Assembly (NCBI GenBank): GCA_019671005.1 | Contig: CM033728.1 | Span: 27,541,099 to 27,605,098 of the forward strand | Direction of reading: 5' to 3' | DNA length: 64,000 nucleotides | Origin: Hibiscus mutabilis | Lineage: Eukaryota > Streptophyta > Magnoliopsida > Malvales > Malvaceae | Shown here: in pieces, positions 12,021-22,059 of the stretch | Layout: the number at the start of each line of letters is the position of its first letter | How positions within the stretch are numbered: position 1 is the first letter of the stretch | Position numbers and translations under genes: made by a program | Notes under the pieces: generated by a model | What the model was told of the DNA's origin: nothing | Databases searched by the model: none | Seen by the model: only the letters and a program-made list of their open reading frames with translations

Positions 12021-12300
12021 GTACTTCTTCTCGAAGTCATCAAGAAAGTCATCCCAAGTGGGTCGGTTAGGAAACAATCCTAACTCTACGGTCTCCCACA
12101 CTCACAAGCACTATTCTTCAATCGGGAAAGGATGCACTTCAACTTGTCTTCGAGTCCAACCTCATCTAACACAAGATCCAATGGTTATCCCTCGGCTATT
12201 GGTCCATCTTTATCGGATTATCTTGCCCCAACCTAAGGAATTTTGTTGTACTATGACAATGAAGCCTCTCAATCAAGGCTTCACGAGGGGTAGTAGAAGG
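12019..12300 (-). pseudogene. Inverted chromovirus gag fragment
   Basis: Read on the minus strand this gives recognisable gag pieces, including PTWDDFLDDFEKKYM (about 12018-12065), the tryptophan-containing stretch of the Ty3/gypsy retrotrans_gag domain. It is opposite to the surrounding E2 gag. It has frameshifts and no start. Together with the bracketing inverted repeats it looks like an inverted duplication or a fold-back rearrangement rather than a DNA transposon. Confidence 0.6.
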
Positions 12301-12307
12301 TCTATGA

Positions 12308-12390
12308 ATGGCCCTTATAGTGCAATTAAGGGCCCTTGTCACCTCTCATCCTCCAATATCTCACCCGTCTCGGGGATTACTTATTGTAAC
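12308..12390 (-). repeat. Inverted repeat, right arm
   Basis: Reverse complement of the arm at 11941-12020, ending GGATTACTTATTGTAA. Sequence outside the arms shows no clear short direct duplication, so a transposon origin is not supported. Confidence 0.9.
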
Positions 12391-13153
12391 CTTGTTTGTC
12401 TAATTGTACTTGACAGCTGATCCACCAAAGGTGTTTTCTAACTTGATCATTAGCGCCAAGTCCCTTGAGAAAGTATAAGGGCTGACCTATGGCCGTGAGG
12501 GAGATCACGGGGGTAATTAGTCTTAGTCCCATTCTAGAAGGTATAGGGGAAATTGGAATCAAAGAAAAAGAGCATCGAATCAGTCTACGAGATCAGATCG
12601 TAGGTCTGCATCTGCTGGTCGTAAGAGGCCTAATTCCTTCTCTTCTGCTATGAGTTCAATAGGTTCATCTAGAGGATCACATGCACTAGTTTGTGCCCAA
12701 TGTAGGCGTAGGCACCATGAAGAGTGTTATGGGAATGCTAAAGTATGCTATGATTATGGATCACCTAACCCCTTTTTGAGAGACTGCCTTGAGGCCATGG
12801 ATGCCACCCTAGTTCAGAATTAGAGGACTACCTTCACAGCTAAGAAGGGCTGGGGCTTCGCTACAAGAGGAGTGAGCCACATATCGAGACATTAGAGTGG
12901 GGGTACTTTCTAGTCGACTACAAGAGCACTGGCAAGACATTATGCAATCAAGGCTCAAGAGGACTGTGAGGCTACTGATGTTATATCAGGTATGTTAACC
13001 TTGCTTTCAATTTCTATAGTTGAACTTATGGATCAGGGTCTACCCATTCCAACATCCGTATTGAAATATCTCTGCAGTGGGGTATCCCTGCCGAGGATTT
13101 TGAGATAGGAGTCCATGTGACTAGTTCTTTGGGGTATAATGTATTGGTGGATA

Positions 13154-13905
13154 TGTAATGCCCTGATTTTAGGTCTATTGGTTTTGGGGTTTATTAGACG
13201 GTTCAGTGGACTGGGTTAGGGATTCGAATCGGATTTGGGAGTAAATAGTTTTTTAGTGAGATAAAAATATGGAAAAATGGTTAAAATCATATTTAAATAT
13301 ATGATTAATATTGGTGCAATCAATTTTGGAAAATGAGATTTGGAAGGGTGACATTTTGGTTAGCAACCAAAATATAATTTTTGAAAACTGTTTTTAAAGA
13401 TGACTAAATTGAAAAGGGTCAAATTCTTAGAATCCTTAAGGAGCTATTTTATAAAGTGTTTGCTGGTGATTTCTCCCTTCAATTGAGTTATTTTAACATG
13501 TGTTTTAAAAGATAATTAAAAGGGATTTTGGATATTAATGTTAGTTATCTTTTTAAAGAAATTTGACGTAACTTTTCTCTCCACTTCTTTTCTGCCAAAC
13601 ACTCTTGTTTTCATCAAAATCCAGAGATGAGAGATCCTTTTACTTGGATTCTTGATTTATAATTGATTCTTTATCTTTGATTTACTAAACCTCATTGAAA
13701 TCTTACGTTTTTCTAGCTTTAATCAATCAATTGAGGGGAAATCACACAATAGAGGTAAGGTTCGTTCTTCTCCTCTATTGATGTTTCTTTATTGATATTC
13801 TCAAGTATTTGATCCTTGATTTATGATTTATAATCTGATTTTATGTTTTTATAATGAATAATTGATTTAATTAGGTTTAATTGGTGTAATTATGGAAGAT
13901 TCATA
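13154..13905 (+). repeat. Chromovirus C, 5' LTR, left fragment
   Basis: Starts TGTAATGCCCTG immediately after the interrupted E2 protease and runs parallel to the first ~650-750 bp of the solo LTR at 33493-36791 (same TTATTAGACG, same AAAAGGGTCAAAT and AGGAGCTATTTTA stretches). It stops near 13905, where the LTR of element T begins. The remaining right part of this LTR is at 55031-56117. About 1.5 kb of the middle is missing relative to the intact LTR. Confidence 0.75.
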
Positions 13906-14222
13906 CATACACGCTAATACATACATATATATATTACCACACTAATACATGCGATACACAATACTAACATTAACACATACACGCTAATACATACATAAAT
14001 GTTAATAGCATGCCTTTATACATATTACAGAATACATACACATACGTATAATACATACTCACATATATTCATATACATATTACCACGCGTATATTCAAGT
14101 ATATATATTAAACACATATTTCAAACAAGCGTTAATATATATATATACTATCATACGCATATTACTCTAATTAATAAATATTATTATAATATCTACAATT
14201 TGGACAAAAGTGAGTGATTACA
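13906..14222 (-). repeat. Element T, 3' LTR (surviving part)
   Basis: Very AT-rich segment with ACATACATATATA strings that matches 54717-55030 closely, ending GTGAGTGATTACA. On the minus strand this is an LTR start, TGTAATCACTC. The AT strings alone would not support homology, but unique words such as TAGCATGCCTTTATACAT occur in both. The remainder of this LTR and the middle of the C LTR appear to have been deleted together. Confidence 0.75.
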
Positions 14223-14242
14223 GCTTCCCCTCTTTGCTTGTT
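14223..14242 (-). other. Polypurine tract of element T
   Basis: On the minus strand AAGCAAAGAGGGGAAGC lies directly against the LTR start TGTAATCAC, the expected position of the plus-strand primer. This gives element T its minus orientation independently of the gag fragments. Confidence 0.7.
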
Positions 14243-14429
14243 CTTGCAAAACAAGAACAAAGCAAAGACCAAAAATCACTCATTTTCGTCCTACTTTCCT
14301 GTCCTCGGCTCTGGAATCAAGAGCTCTACTGGAACTTTCCACTCTTCCTTAGCCATATCTTCAAGCTTCGATCTTCTCAATGCCCCGATTTGTATTCGTC
14401 TCGACATTCGAAAAGAAAGCTTAACACCA

Positions 14430-15435
14430 TGCCCGAAGGTCTTACTGATGTCCCGAAGGTGTTATCACCATTCCTGAAAAACTTACTGGTGGCCCGAAAG
14501 ACTTAAGATCTAGATTGATGCCAAAAATGGCTGCCAATCCCTTACAATGATGCCTCATTTTTATCTGTCTTGACATCAAACTAAGGTTAACATCATGCCC
14601 GGAGGACTTAAAATCTAGATTCATGCTGAAAATGGCTACCAATCCCTTATAATGATGCCCCAATTTTATCTGTCTTAACATAAAAATAAGGTTAACATCA
14701 TGCCCAGAGGACTTACAGATGGCTCGGAGAACTTGAGATTTGGATTCATGTCGAAAATGGCTACCAATCCCTTATAATGATGCCCCGGTTTTATCCCTCT
14801 TAACATCAAAATAAGGTTAACATCATCCCCGAAGGACTTAAAGATGGTCCGAAGGACTTAAGATTTGGATTCACACCGAAAATGGCTACCAATCCCTTAT
14901 AATAATGCCTCAGTTTTATCTGTCTTGACATCAAAATAAGGTTAACATCATGCCCAGAGGACTTACAGATGGCCCAAAGGACTTAAGATCTGGATTCATT
15001 CCAAAAATGGCTACCAATCCCTTATAATGATGCCCCGGTTTTATTCGTCTTGACATCAAAATAAGGTTAACATCATGCCCAAAGGACTTACAGATGGCTC
15101 GAAGGACTTAAGATCTAGATTCACGCCAAAAACGGCTACAAATCCTTATAACGATGCCCCAATTTTATCCATCTTGACATCAAAATAAGGTTAACATCAT
15201 GCCCGGAGAACTTACAGATAGCCCGGAGGACTTAAGATATGGATTCACACCGAAAATGGCTACCAATCCCTTATAGTGATGCCCTGGTTTTATCCGTATT
15301 GTCATCAAAATAAGGCTAACATCATGCCTGGAGGACTTACAGATGGCCTGAAGGACTTAAGATCTGGATTCAAGCCGAAAATGGCTACCAATCTCCCTTA
15401 AAATCTGGATTCACGCCGAAAGCGGCTACCAATAT
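14430..15435. repeat. Tandem array, 125-bp unit, about 8 copies
   Basis: Direct repeats with the landmark AAAATGGCTACCAATCCC at about 14524, 14629, 14754, 14879, 15004, 15128, 15253 and 15378, plus a partial unit at 15417. Six of the intervals are 124-125 bases and the first is 105. Each unit also has CATGCCCGGAGGACTTA and AGATGGCCCGAAGGACTTAA, so it contains an internal GAAGGACTTA doublet. The array lies in the 3' untranslated region of element T. Frames across it (14210-14506, 14442-14681) are products of the repeat, not genes. Confidence 0.95.
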
Positions 15436-16045
15436 AAATCTTCAATAAATCTATTTCTTTATCATCAAATTCTTTAGCAATCTTCAAATATCTATTTAAA
15501 CAACCAAAATGTTTTTAAATTAGCATGCCCTTATCTATATGATGCATGCAATGTAACACTATTTCTTTTTTTCTTTTTCTCTTCTTCCCTTCTTTTTCAT
15601 TCTATTTTAAAATCCTATTCCCTGAAAGGTTATTCTTTGGATTTCATGACTTAATCTCTGTAGTACACTATTCACTCTTCATTTTATCAATCTTCCACCT
15701 AATACCCACATTCTTATCTTTTTTTACGTGATTAACTTTTCTCTTTTCCCTTGGGGTCTCTACCCATTTCGCAAAATTTCTCCTAGTCCCTATTCTACCC
15801 TTAGATAGGGACTTTCATCATCTCATCACTCAACATTGCCCCAATCATTCTCTGGGCTCAACTACTTCTCGTCTTTGCCTCAACACTCGGAGACCATCCG
15901 TTTTAACATTAGGACTGGAGGAATACCCCCCACGCCCTGAACTCATCTCTAAAATCCAATCTTCTTGTAGCATCTGAGAGGGAACCAACTCTCGGTCCCT
16001 ATGCTTTAATTCTTAAAAAAAATTAATAATTTTGAAAACAAAACT
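15436..16045. other. Element T 3' region, pyrimidine-rich, no gene
   Basis: Sequence between the two arrays, with long T/C-rich runs on the plus strand (15560-15780). No domain seen; the 61-codon Phe/Ser-rich frame at 15546-15731 merely reflects composition. Confidence 0.6.
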
Positions 16046-16690
16046 GGAAGAAATGCTAAACATTTTAAAAACTAATGTTTTGGAGAAAAAAATGTAGATA
16101 TCTTAAAAAATCAAGTTTTATAAGAAAGCCAAACATCTTTAAAAACTGATGTTTCAATAAAATGGTAAATATTAAAAGAATCAAAATTCGTAGAAAAATG
16201 CCAAACATCTTTGGAAACTGATGTTTGGAGGAAATGGTAAGAGCCTAAATTCGAAGAAAAATGTCAAACATTTTTGAAAACTGATATTTGGAGAAAATGA
16301 CAAATATTAAAGGAGTCAAAATTCAAAAAAAGCCAAATATTTTTAAATCAATATTTGAAGGAAATGGTAACTATTAAAAATAATCAAAATTTGGGAAAAA
16401 AATGTCAAACATCTTTGAAAACTAATGTTTGGAGGAAATGGTAAATATTTAAAGGAATCAATATTTGAAAAAAGGCTAAACATTTTGAGAATTGATTGTT
16501 TGGAAGAAATATTAAAAGAATCGAAATTCGGAAAAGACCAAACATTTTTGAAAAATAATATTTGGAAGAAATATTAAAAGAATCAAAATTTAAAAAAAAT
16601 GCCAAACATCTTTGAAAATTAATGTTTGGAAGAAATGATAAGAACTAGAATTGTTGAAAAATGCCAAACATTTTTTGAAAATTAATGTTA
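16046..16690. repeat. Tandem array, ~68-bp units with internal hairpin
   Basis: Ten degenerate units, each carrying CCAAACATCTTTGAAAACTG and then ATGTTTGG, followed by an A-rich spacer with AATATTAAAAGAATCAAAAT. Hairpin halves occur near 16053, 16127, 16199, 16263, 16334, 16403, 16475, 16537, 16602 and 16662, at intervals of about 60-75 bases. Every unit can fold as CCAAACAT paired with ATGTTTGG around a loop of about 11-12 bases, and the pairing is kept even where single units have changed (for example CAAATATT with AATATTTG). Confidence 0.85.
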
Positions 16691-18164
16691 GACCCCTAAT
16701 CTTTTTTTCATATTCTGCAATCTTATTTCCATCCAAGTTCCTTCTTTATTTTTCTGAACCACTCTACTTTAAGCCTTGAGTTGTCTGTCATATAAACTTT
16801 TGTTCTCATCTTCATCGCAGTCACTCATTTGTCATCACTCTACACTAGGTTGATCAATTGCATCCATTTTTTTTGTATTTCAAATCTCATCCTTGAAGTA
16901 ATACATGGAACTATCTTTTTTTTGCTTAAAACTGTCAATTTGATAATCGTTATTCCTATGAAGTGTTTCCATTAGATTAGCATATAGGACCTTGAAACCA
17001 AAATTATAATAAAGAAAACAGAGTAGGAGATATGGATATCAAGTGCAAGAGCGCCTCAAATTCAACCTTTCGGTGATCATTCCAACCATAGCTGGTGTCT
17101 ATAAAGACTTTGGATGTTGTGGCATTTTGAAGCCATAAAATCCCCTTATATGACTTGGTTCATCCACATGATTTTTGCATTGTTGCAAAGACTACTCATT
17201 CTCAATTCTCATTGTTTGCTCCACCCAAGAAAAAATGGACTTGTTTAACTATTAAGCCCAAAAATATCATTCTAAGAATAGGGTATTAGGTGCGAGTGTG
17301 TGCTGCTGATTATATTTATGCTAGTATTGGTTTCTTCTCATTCTTTTTCCTTATTTATTCATTATTTTTATTTTAGGGAAATCAACTCATCACAATCCTT
17401 CGTCTTGAGGATAATGATGGAGCAAACAACACTACCTCGGGTTACTCGACATAGTCATGATTTGAAAATCTTACCATCACTCATGAAGCTAAGGTTTTTG
17501 ATTTGGATGGTGCATTACAACCTTATTTACCTTTTTGCTTCAGCAGAGTGCCCTAAAAATTCCACACTCTTATCCGAACATGCCTATTACTAGGGTTCGA
17601 ACATTGGAGTGCTTTTTCTCTTATTCACTTATCATTATTATCATTCTTAATCGTTAATCATGATTCATTTCTCTTATTCACTTAGAATTTCAATTTTCAG
17701 GCAACTCTGTATAGTTAAATTTTGGAGCTTTTCGTCACTGAATATCATCAAAGGAGTAGTAATCTTGCTTTGCTGGCCAGAATCTGTTAGGGGAAGATTA
17801 GACCTCATTGTTATCACAACACCCAATTAATCTCAAAATCGATGTTGCATCTAGCAATTGATATCCAGTGATCTACAAAGGTAAGAAGAGATATACATAT
17901 ACACGCTTTAAAGGTTATTGTATGTTAAGCAAAATGCATTTTTTCATTGGAATAGAAATCGCCAACATGACACATGCCCTTTACAAAAAGATTGTTGCTA
18001 CATTCGGTCCAAAGGTAGCAGAGTTGGTTTCATGCATTACTTCAAAAAAAACCTACATGCAGAGATGTCCTAACAAGCTGACATCTATTCTAAACAAAAG
18101 ATAGGCTATTCTAGGCTAGAGATTCATCGACCTTAACGTTTCACCCTTTCAGTTGCTAAAATGC
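16691..18164. other. Element T 3' region without recognised gene
   Basis: About 1.5 kb, AT-rich, between the hairpin array and the gag-like block. Two plus-strand frames stand out: 17300-17593 (97 codons, hydrophobic N-terminal stretch followed by ordinary sequence) and 17868-18104 (78 codons). I recognise neither. An acceptor-like run ending TTTTCAG is at about 17690-17700. Most likely untranslated or degraded element DNA. Confidence 0.45.
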
Positions 18165-19175
18165 TTCTTCTTTCGCTCTTGAGTCCATTGTTTCACCATC
18201 TCCTGTGTCAACCTTCCATCATGCACCAGCTTTTTAATCTCTCCTAATAACACCCTACACTTCTTGGTGGCATGCCCCGGTGCGCCATGTGAAAATTGCA
18301 AGTACTACCCTGGTCGCAATTGTGAGCAGACGAATCAGGTGTAATCTTCATCGGTTTAGTAGTGAGATAGCGACCCTCCACCAAATGGGAAAATATACCT
18401 GCAACAGGGACCCCAAATATTTCTAAATCTGTGCCTATTCGAGGAACTTTTCGTGGCAACTCAGGAAAATTTACGGGCCTTCTTCTCTTAGGATTACGAA
18501 TGTCTGGAGGCAACACTCATTTACCTCTTTTTCTTCTTATGCCTTCTCTTTAGTTTGGCCCTTAGATTTAGACCCCAACTTACTTCATGGATTGAGTACT
18601 CTATCCTTTCTCCAATCGCCATTAAATCCTCGAATCTGCTCCTTGACTTTTGAGCATTATACCGAAGAAAAGAAAGGGAAGCGTCATGTGAAATAGTTGA
18701 GTCATTTCCTCTTCAGTTATGGGAGGCTAGACCTGGGCTGCCAAACACCGCCATCTCAAGGCGTAATACTTTAAAGGAATTGCCTATTCAGAGCTAAGTC
18801 TAAGGCATATTTGTATTGGCTCATAAAGGCGCTGGCTAGGTCTCCCCAAGACCAAATTTGATTTCTACTCAACTGGTTGTACCATATTGTAGCGGGTCCA
18901 ACCAAACTATCATGGAAGTAGTGGATCAACAAATTTTCATTATTAATGTAGCCCTACATTTTTCTGTAGAACATGGTCAAATGAACCCTTAGACAGCTTG
19001 TACCGTCATACTACACGAATCTAGGAACTTGAAATCCGAAGGAATGACAAAATCAGGGACTAGGCAGATCCCCCTTGTATTGAAAACACCTACTTTTTCT
19101 TTCTTCTTGAACTCCTTCTTAACTTTATCCTCTAATTGGTCAAGTCTCAATTTTTTAACCCGTTCCATTTTTCAA
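18165..19175 (-). pseudogene. gag: Tat-type gag block (capsid part and zinc-finger part)
   Basis: On the minus strand this reads as an Ogre/Tat gag with many stops and frame changes. It starts near 19170 with MERVKKLRLDQLEDKVKKEF (coil). The capsid landmark WRCLAAQV followed by PPITEEEMTQLF is at about 18690-18760. Then comes RYLTTKPMKITPD, and a zinc-finger-like block with HGAPGHATKKC at about 18255-18295, ending in LVHDGRLTQEMVKQW. These landmarks correspond to the retrotrans_gag region and the CxxH...GHxxxxC motif of Tat gag proteins. It would have formed the virus-like particle. It cannot be translated as it stands. Confidence 0.65.
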
Positions 19176-19374
19176 CCGATTCTGCCATTGAACCCCTAAA
19201 AATTTTAGATTCTAGGAGAAGAATAAAATGATAAAAGAAATGCAATGAATGCAATGCGATGCTAGAATGTAAATATGAATGCAATAAGGTATTGATTCCA
19301 AAAGTGATCCCCATAGAACATATTTCATTAAGACCAAAATGTTTTATTACATTAGATAGTGGATGTTTACAAAT

Positions 19375-19840
19375 ACTGAAGAGCCCTAACCCCTAAGTCT
19401 TTTACTTCATCCAGCAAGCGAGTCAGCTTTCCTTCGCGGTCCAATATAGGATCTAAATTCTGACTTAATGACTTTGCTGCATCAGCCAAATCTGCTACCT
19501 GCTGGGCCACCTTATGCGCTTGGGTCATAGCAATTTCATGTATTTTCCCCTTTCTTGTATTTCTCGCTCGGCCTTTTGCAACTTAAAAGTTACCTTCTTG
19601 ACACTTTTATAACCTGCTTGCTTGTAAGCTTCCGCACAAATCTCGCTTGTACACAAAGAAGTTCTAAGCTCATTTATTTGTTCTCTGAGCGTTGCATTCT
19701 CTATTTGAAAGGTGCGAAAATCATTTTCACTCTGCTGTAGACTTGATTTCAGAATCTCGTTCATATATAGACTGCTTTCTAACTCATTCTTGAGTATGTC
19801 ACGTTCGCACACAACTTCTTTCAACTTTTGTGACAACGAT
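19375..19840 (-). pseudogene. Coiled-coil ORF of element T
   Basis: Minus-strand frame with about 150 codons in two pieces (19836-19525 and, after a one-base frame change near 19553, on to about 19375). It is strongly alpha-helical: many Glu, Lys, Leu and Gln residues and near-heptad spacing (ELESSLYMNEILKSSLQQ, then ATLREQINELRT), ending LLDEVKDLGVRAL. I recognise no enzyme domain. Retroelement accessory ORFs with coiled coils occur in plant Tat-like elements; this one lies between two gag-like blocks of the same strand. Function unknown; a particle or scaffold role is only a guess. Confidence 0.5.
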
Positions 19841-19896
19841 CAGGTTCTATTTTCACTAGCCTGACCTTTTTTGCTTCCAATGCCCCGGATCGTTCT

Positions 19897-20340
19897 TTAG
19901 TTGTAGGATGCCATTGTTTTATTCTTCAAAAATGTCACCCGAACCAGCATTCTGAAACTGCAGTGAAGCTCATGACGCTCATCTTGTATACCTTTCAGTT
20001 TCTTGCTTAAATTATCTATCTGTTGCTCGAACTGGGTATACTCTAATGAATACCCCTCTTCTGGGATGCCCCTATCTTTGGTCTCTAAATTTGACTCGTC
20101 CTTATTCGACCCTTTCCCTAAGTCTTGGCTCTTCTTTAGCTTTTCCCCTCGAGAAATAGCTGGCTCACTGTAGAATAAGGGTTGTCCATCTTCGAAACTT
20201 AATATTCCCATATTGACAAGATTTTTAACTCGATTCTTTAAAGTCCCACAATTATCTATAGTGTGCCCTGAATTACTGAACCTGGCTCAATTGTTGTAAC
20301 CTTTCGGGTAAGGTGGTTCCTCTAGAACAGACTGAACTGG
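19897..20340 (-). pseudogene. gag: Tat-type gag, C-terminal part (cut by A1)
   Basis: Minus-strand gag tail: PPYPKGYNN near 20290-20320, SGHTIDNCGTLKNRVKNLV (20215-20272), GILSFEDGQP, then a Lys/Glu-rich tail (20211-19897). The GHxxxxC core and the following LKxxVxxLV helix match the end of Ogre/Tat gag. Its N-terminal part lies across A1 at 38622-39115 on the same strand, and the frame resumes sensibly across the insertion. There is a stop after the PPYPKGY part and the first Cys/His of the knuckle is not conserved. Confidence 0.65.
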
Positions 20341-21952
20341 TGTTACCTCTAAAAAAGTACTATTTTTAACGCAAATCGTACAATGCTTTTGCTTGTTTTT
20401 ATGTACATTTAGTTGCATAAGGTTGTTAAAATCATGCATTTGCATAAGGAGTTTAGAATTCTGTCTATGCCAGTGTGAAGGGTTGTTTTGTTGGTAATTT
20501 TGCAGGTTTGGCATAGGATTTGGCCTAGGAAAGCACCTCAGGAAGGAATTCCAGAGAGAATGCCGAGTGCTGCTGGCATAGATGGACTAGACAATGCCAA
20601 GCACCGGTTGGCAGAGAAGTGAACTTGATGCCATGCCAAGAAACTGTTGGACCCCAAAAAAATAGGAAATGACCAGGCTCCGAAAAGATAGCAATTGGAT
20701 CAATCTCCGAAAAAATAGTGGATAAGATAGTGCCAAGACCTGTTGGCAGATTCATGCCAAGCTTGGACGCCAAGGCAACGTCGGTAGTATGACGTCAGCG
20801 CTAGCCTGATCAGCGCTTATACAAATTTGGATAAGATGATAATCCCTTATCCCTTGGGCAGTTAAAGTTCAAAATTTGAAGAGCTAATCCTATCCCTTCC
20901 TAGCACGCCTATTTAAACAACAACCAAGCTAGCATTTAAGAGGAGATGGAGAAAGATCGGAGTGAGGAGTTAGTGTGTGGCGATTGACAACCGGCTGCAC
21001 CTAGGAAGGGTGGTCTGACCAACTTGGCCGAGAAGCCTGGATCTTGAAGGGCTGCATCGAGAGACCCCTTCTAGCCCATTTTCTCTTTCAAGTTATTTTA
21101 TTTTGTTTTAAATGATGATGTACTTGGGAAACGTTTGTGGTTTTTTGGTTAAGTCCCTCACCATGAACTAATTCCATAGTTTGTGGGAGATGTTTTCATT
21201 GAACGCTATTTTTATGTTTTAGTTTTCAATAATAAATCTGCCTTGGCAATGTTTTCACTATTCGGCATACTTAAATATTTCTTAAATACTATGCCAAGCA
21301 AGAGCTGGCACTGTTGGCCTATTGCTCCTTAATATCTTAACAGTCTTGGGGTGGCAACGAATAAATTGTTGAATACTGAGGAGAGAAGCTTCGAGAGAAG
21401 TCGTTCAAGTATATGAACTTACTTCGGTAGTGAAGTCTACCCCTTAGGAGTATAGATTGGATCTTAATCAAATTGGTTTATTTAAAAACAAGCACTATAG
21501 AGATATAAGGGGTTTTACATGATCAATTTAGGGCAATGACCATCGAGAGAGGCTTTGCTAATTTTGAATCTGCTCGGTAAACAATGCCAAGACAGATTGT
21601 TGTTAAAGGCTGGTACGACATGAATAGCGTGAAAACCAAGCATTCCCTGCCAACGCTCATCATTCACTAAAACACCTTCCTTGCCAACGTCTTTACTTTA
21701 CTTTCATTTCTTTACATTTTAATTATTTTCCAAAACCAATTTCAAATCAAATCAACCTTTTTCTTAAGGCAAGTAACAATCAAGGCAATTGAATTCCAAG
21801 TCAATCTCTATGGTATCGATACTCAGCTTACCAGCTGTATTTCTTGCAAACCGTGTATACTTGCACGCAAAAGACTCATATTAGCACGTTTTTATACTTT
21901 TCCAACACATATCTTTTGCCACTTTTGCCAGCATTAACTCAGAGAGTCTACA
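20341..21952 (+). repeat. A1 5' LTR
   Basis: 1612-bp LTR from TGTTACCTCT to GAGTCTACA, homologous throughout to 37020-38621 and 44288-45886 and partly to 30668-31009. A TATA-like TATTTAAAC is at 20910 after CACGCC, kept in the other copies (about 37589 and 44851). Many TGCCA/TGGCA words. Antisense frames in the LTR (20287-20514, 20525-20773) partly recur in the copies but have no recognised domain. Confidence 0.9.
20906..20918 (+). promoter_or_regulatory. Probable TATA box, A1 5' LTR
   Basis: GCCTATTTAAACA. The same string is kept at the equivalent point of the LTRs at 37020 and 44288, which supports it as the core promoter of the family. The start site is not determined. Confidence 0.55.
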
Positions 21953-21958
21953 AGTTTT

Positions 21959-21976
21959 TGGCGCCGTTGCCGGGGA
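21959..21976 (+). other. Primer-binding site (tRNA-Asp), A1
   Basis: TGGCGCCGTTGCCGGGGA matches the complement of the plant tRNA-Asp 3' end over 18 bases, six bases after the LTR terminus. Characteristic of Athila-type elements. Confidence 0.9.
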
Positions 21977-22059
21977 TTGCAACGGAATTAATTGATTTTA
22001 AAATTTTACTTGTTTTTATTTAATTTTATTTTTGTTTTTATTTTTTTATTTTGTCAGTG

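Larger units (their letters stand above)
11776..13153 (+). pseudogene. gag: E2 gag-protease relic
   Basis: Remains of a chromovirus gag and protease. Gag would give the nucleocapsid, and the protease would mature the polyprotein. A first zinc knuckle, CAQCRRRHHEEC, is readable at 12692-12727. The second has decayed (CYDYGSPNPFLRDC, 12757-12798, with Cys and His of the knuckle lost). Then come a hinge and a protease start around 12930-13090 where GSTHS of the active-site loop is found only after a frame change. Several stops and frameshifts occur. The frame is cut at 13153 by the LTR of chromovirus C. An inverted gag fragment (12019-12300) bounded by inverted repeats lies in its 5' half. Dead gene. 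Confidence 0.7.

Noticed and set aside
11941..12390. MITE or other DNA transposon with terminal inverted repeats
   Set aside because: The interior is recognisable chromovirus gag in reverse, and no flanking target duplication is visible.
13906..14222. AT-rich ACATACATATATA stretch as a microsatellite or matrix attachment site
   Set aside because: It aligns with 54717-55030 including unique words and ends at an LTR boundary, so LTR identity explains it.
14430..16690. CRISPR-like regular repeats
   Set aside because: Units are contiguous tandem repeats of 125 and ~68 bp without unique spacers, in eukaryotic retroelement DNA.
17868..18104. Possible similarity of FGPKVAELVSCIT to the HD region of RelA/SpoT-like proteins
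   Set aside because: Match is a dozen residues, the catalytic His-Asp residues are not present, and there is no supporting context.
21959..21976. tRNA-like strings (also 1311, 49987, 56123, 58475)
   Set aside because: Only 12-18 bases complementary to tRNA 3' ends, next to LTR termini: primer-binding sites, not tRNA genes.
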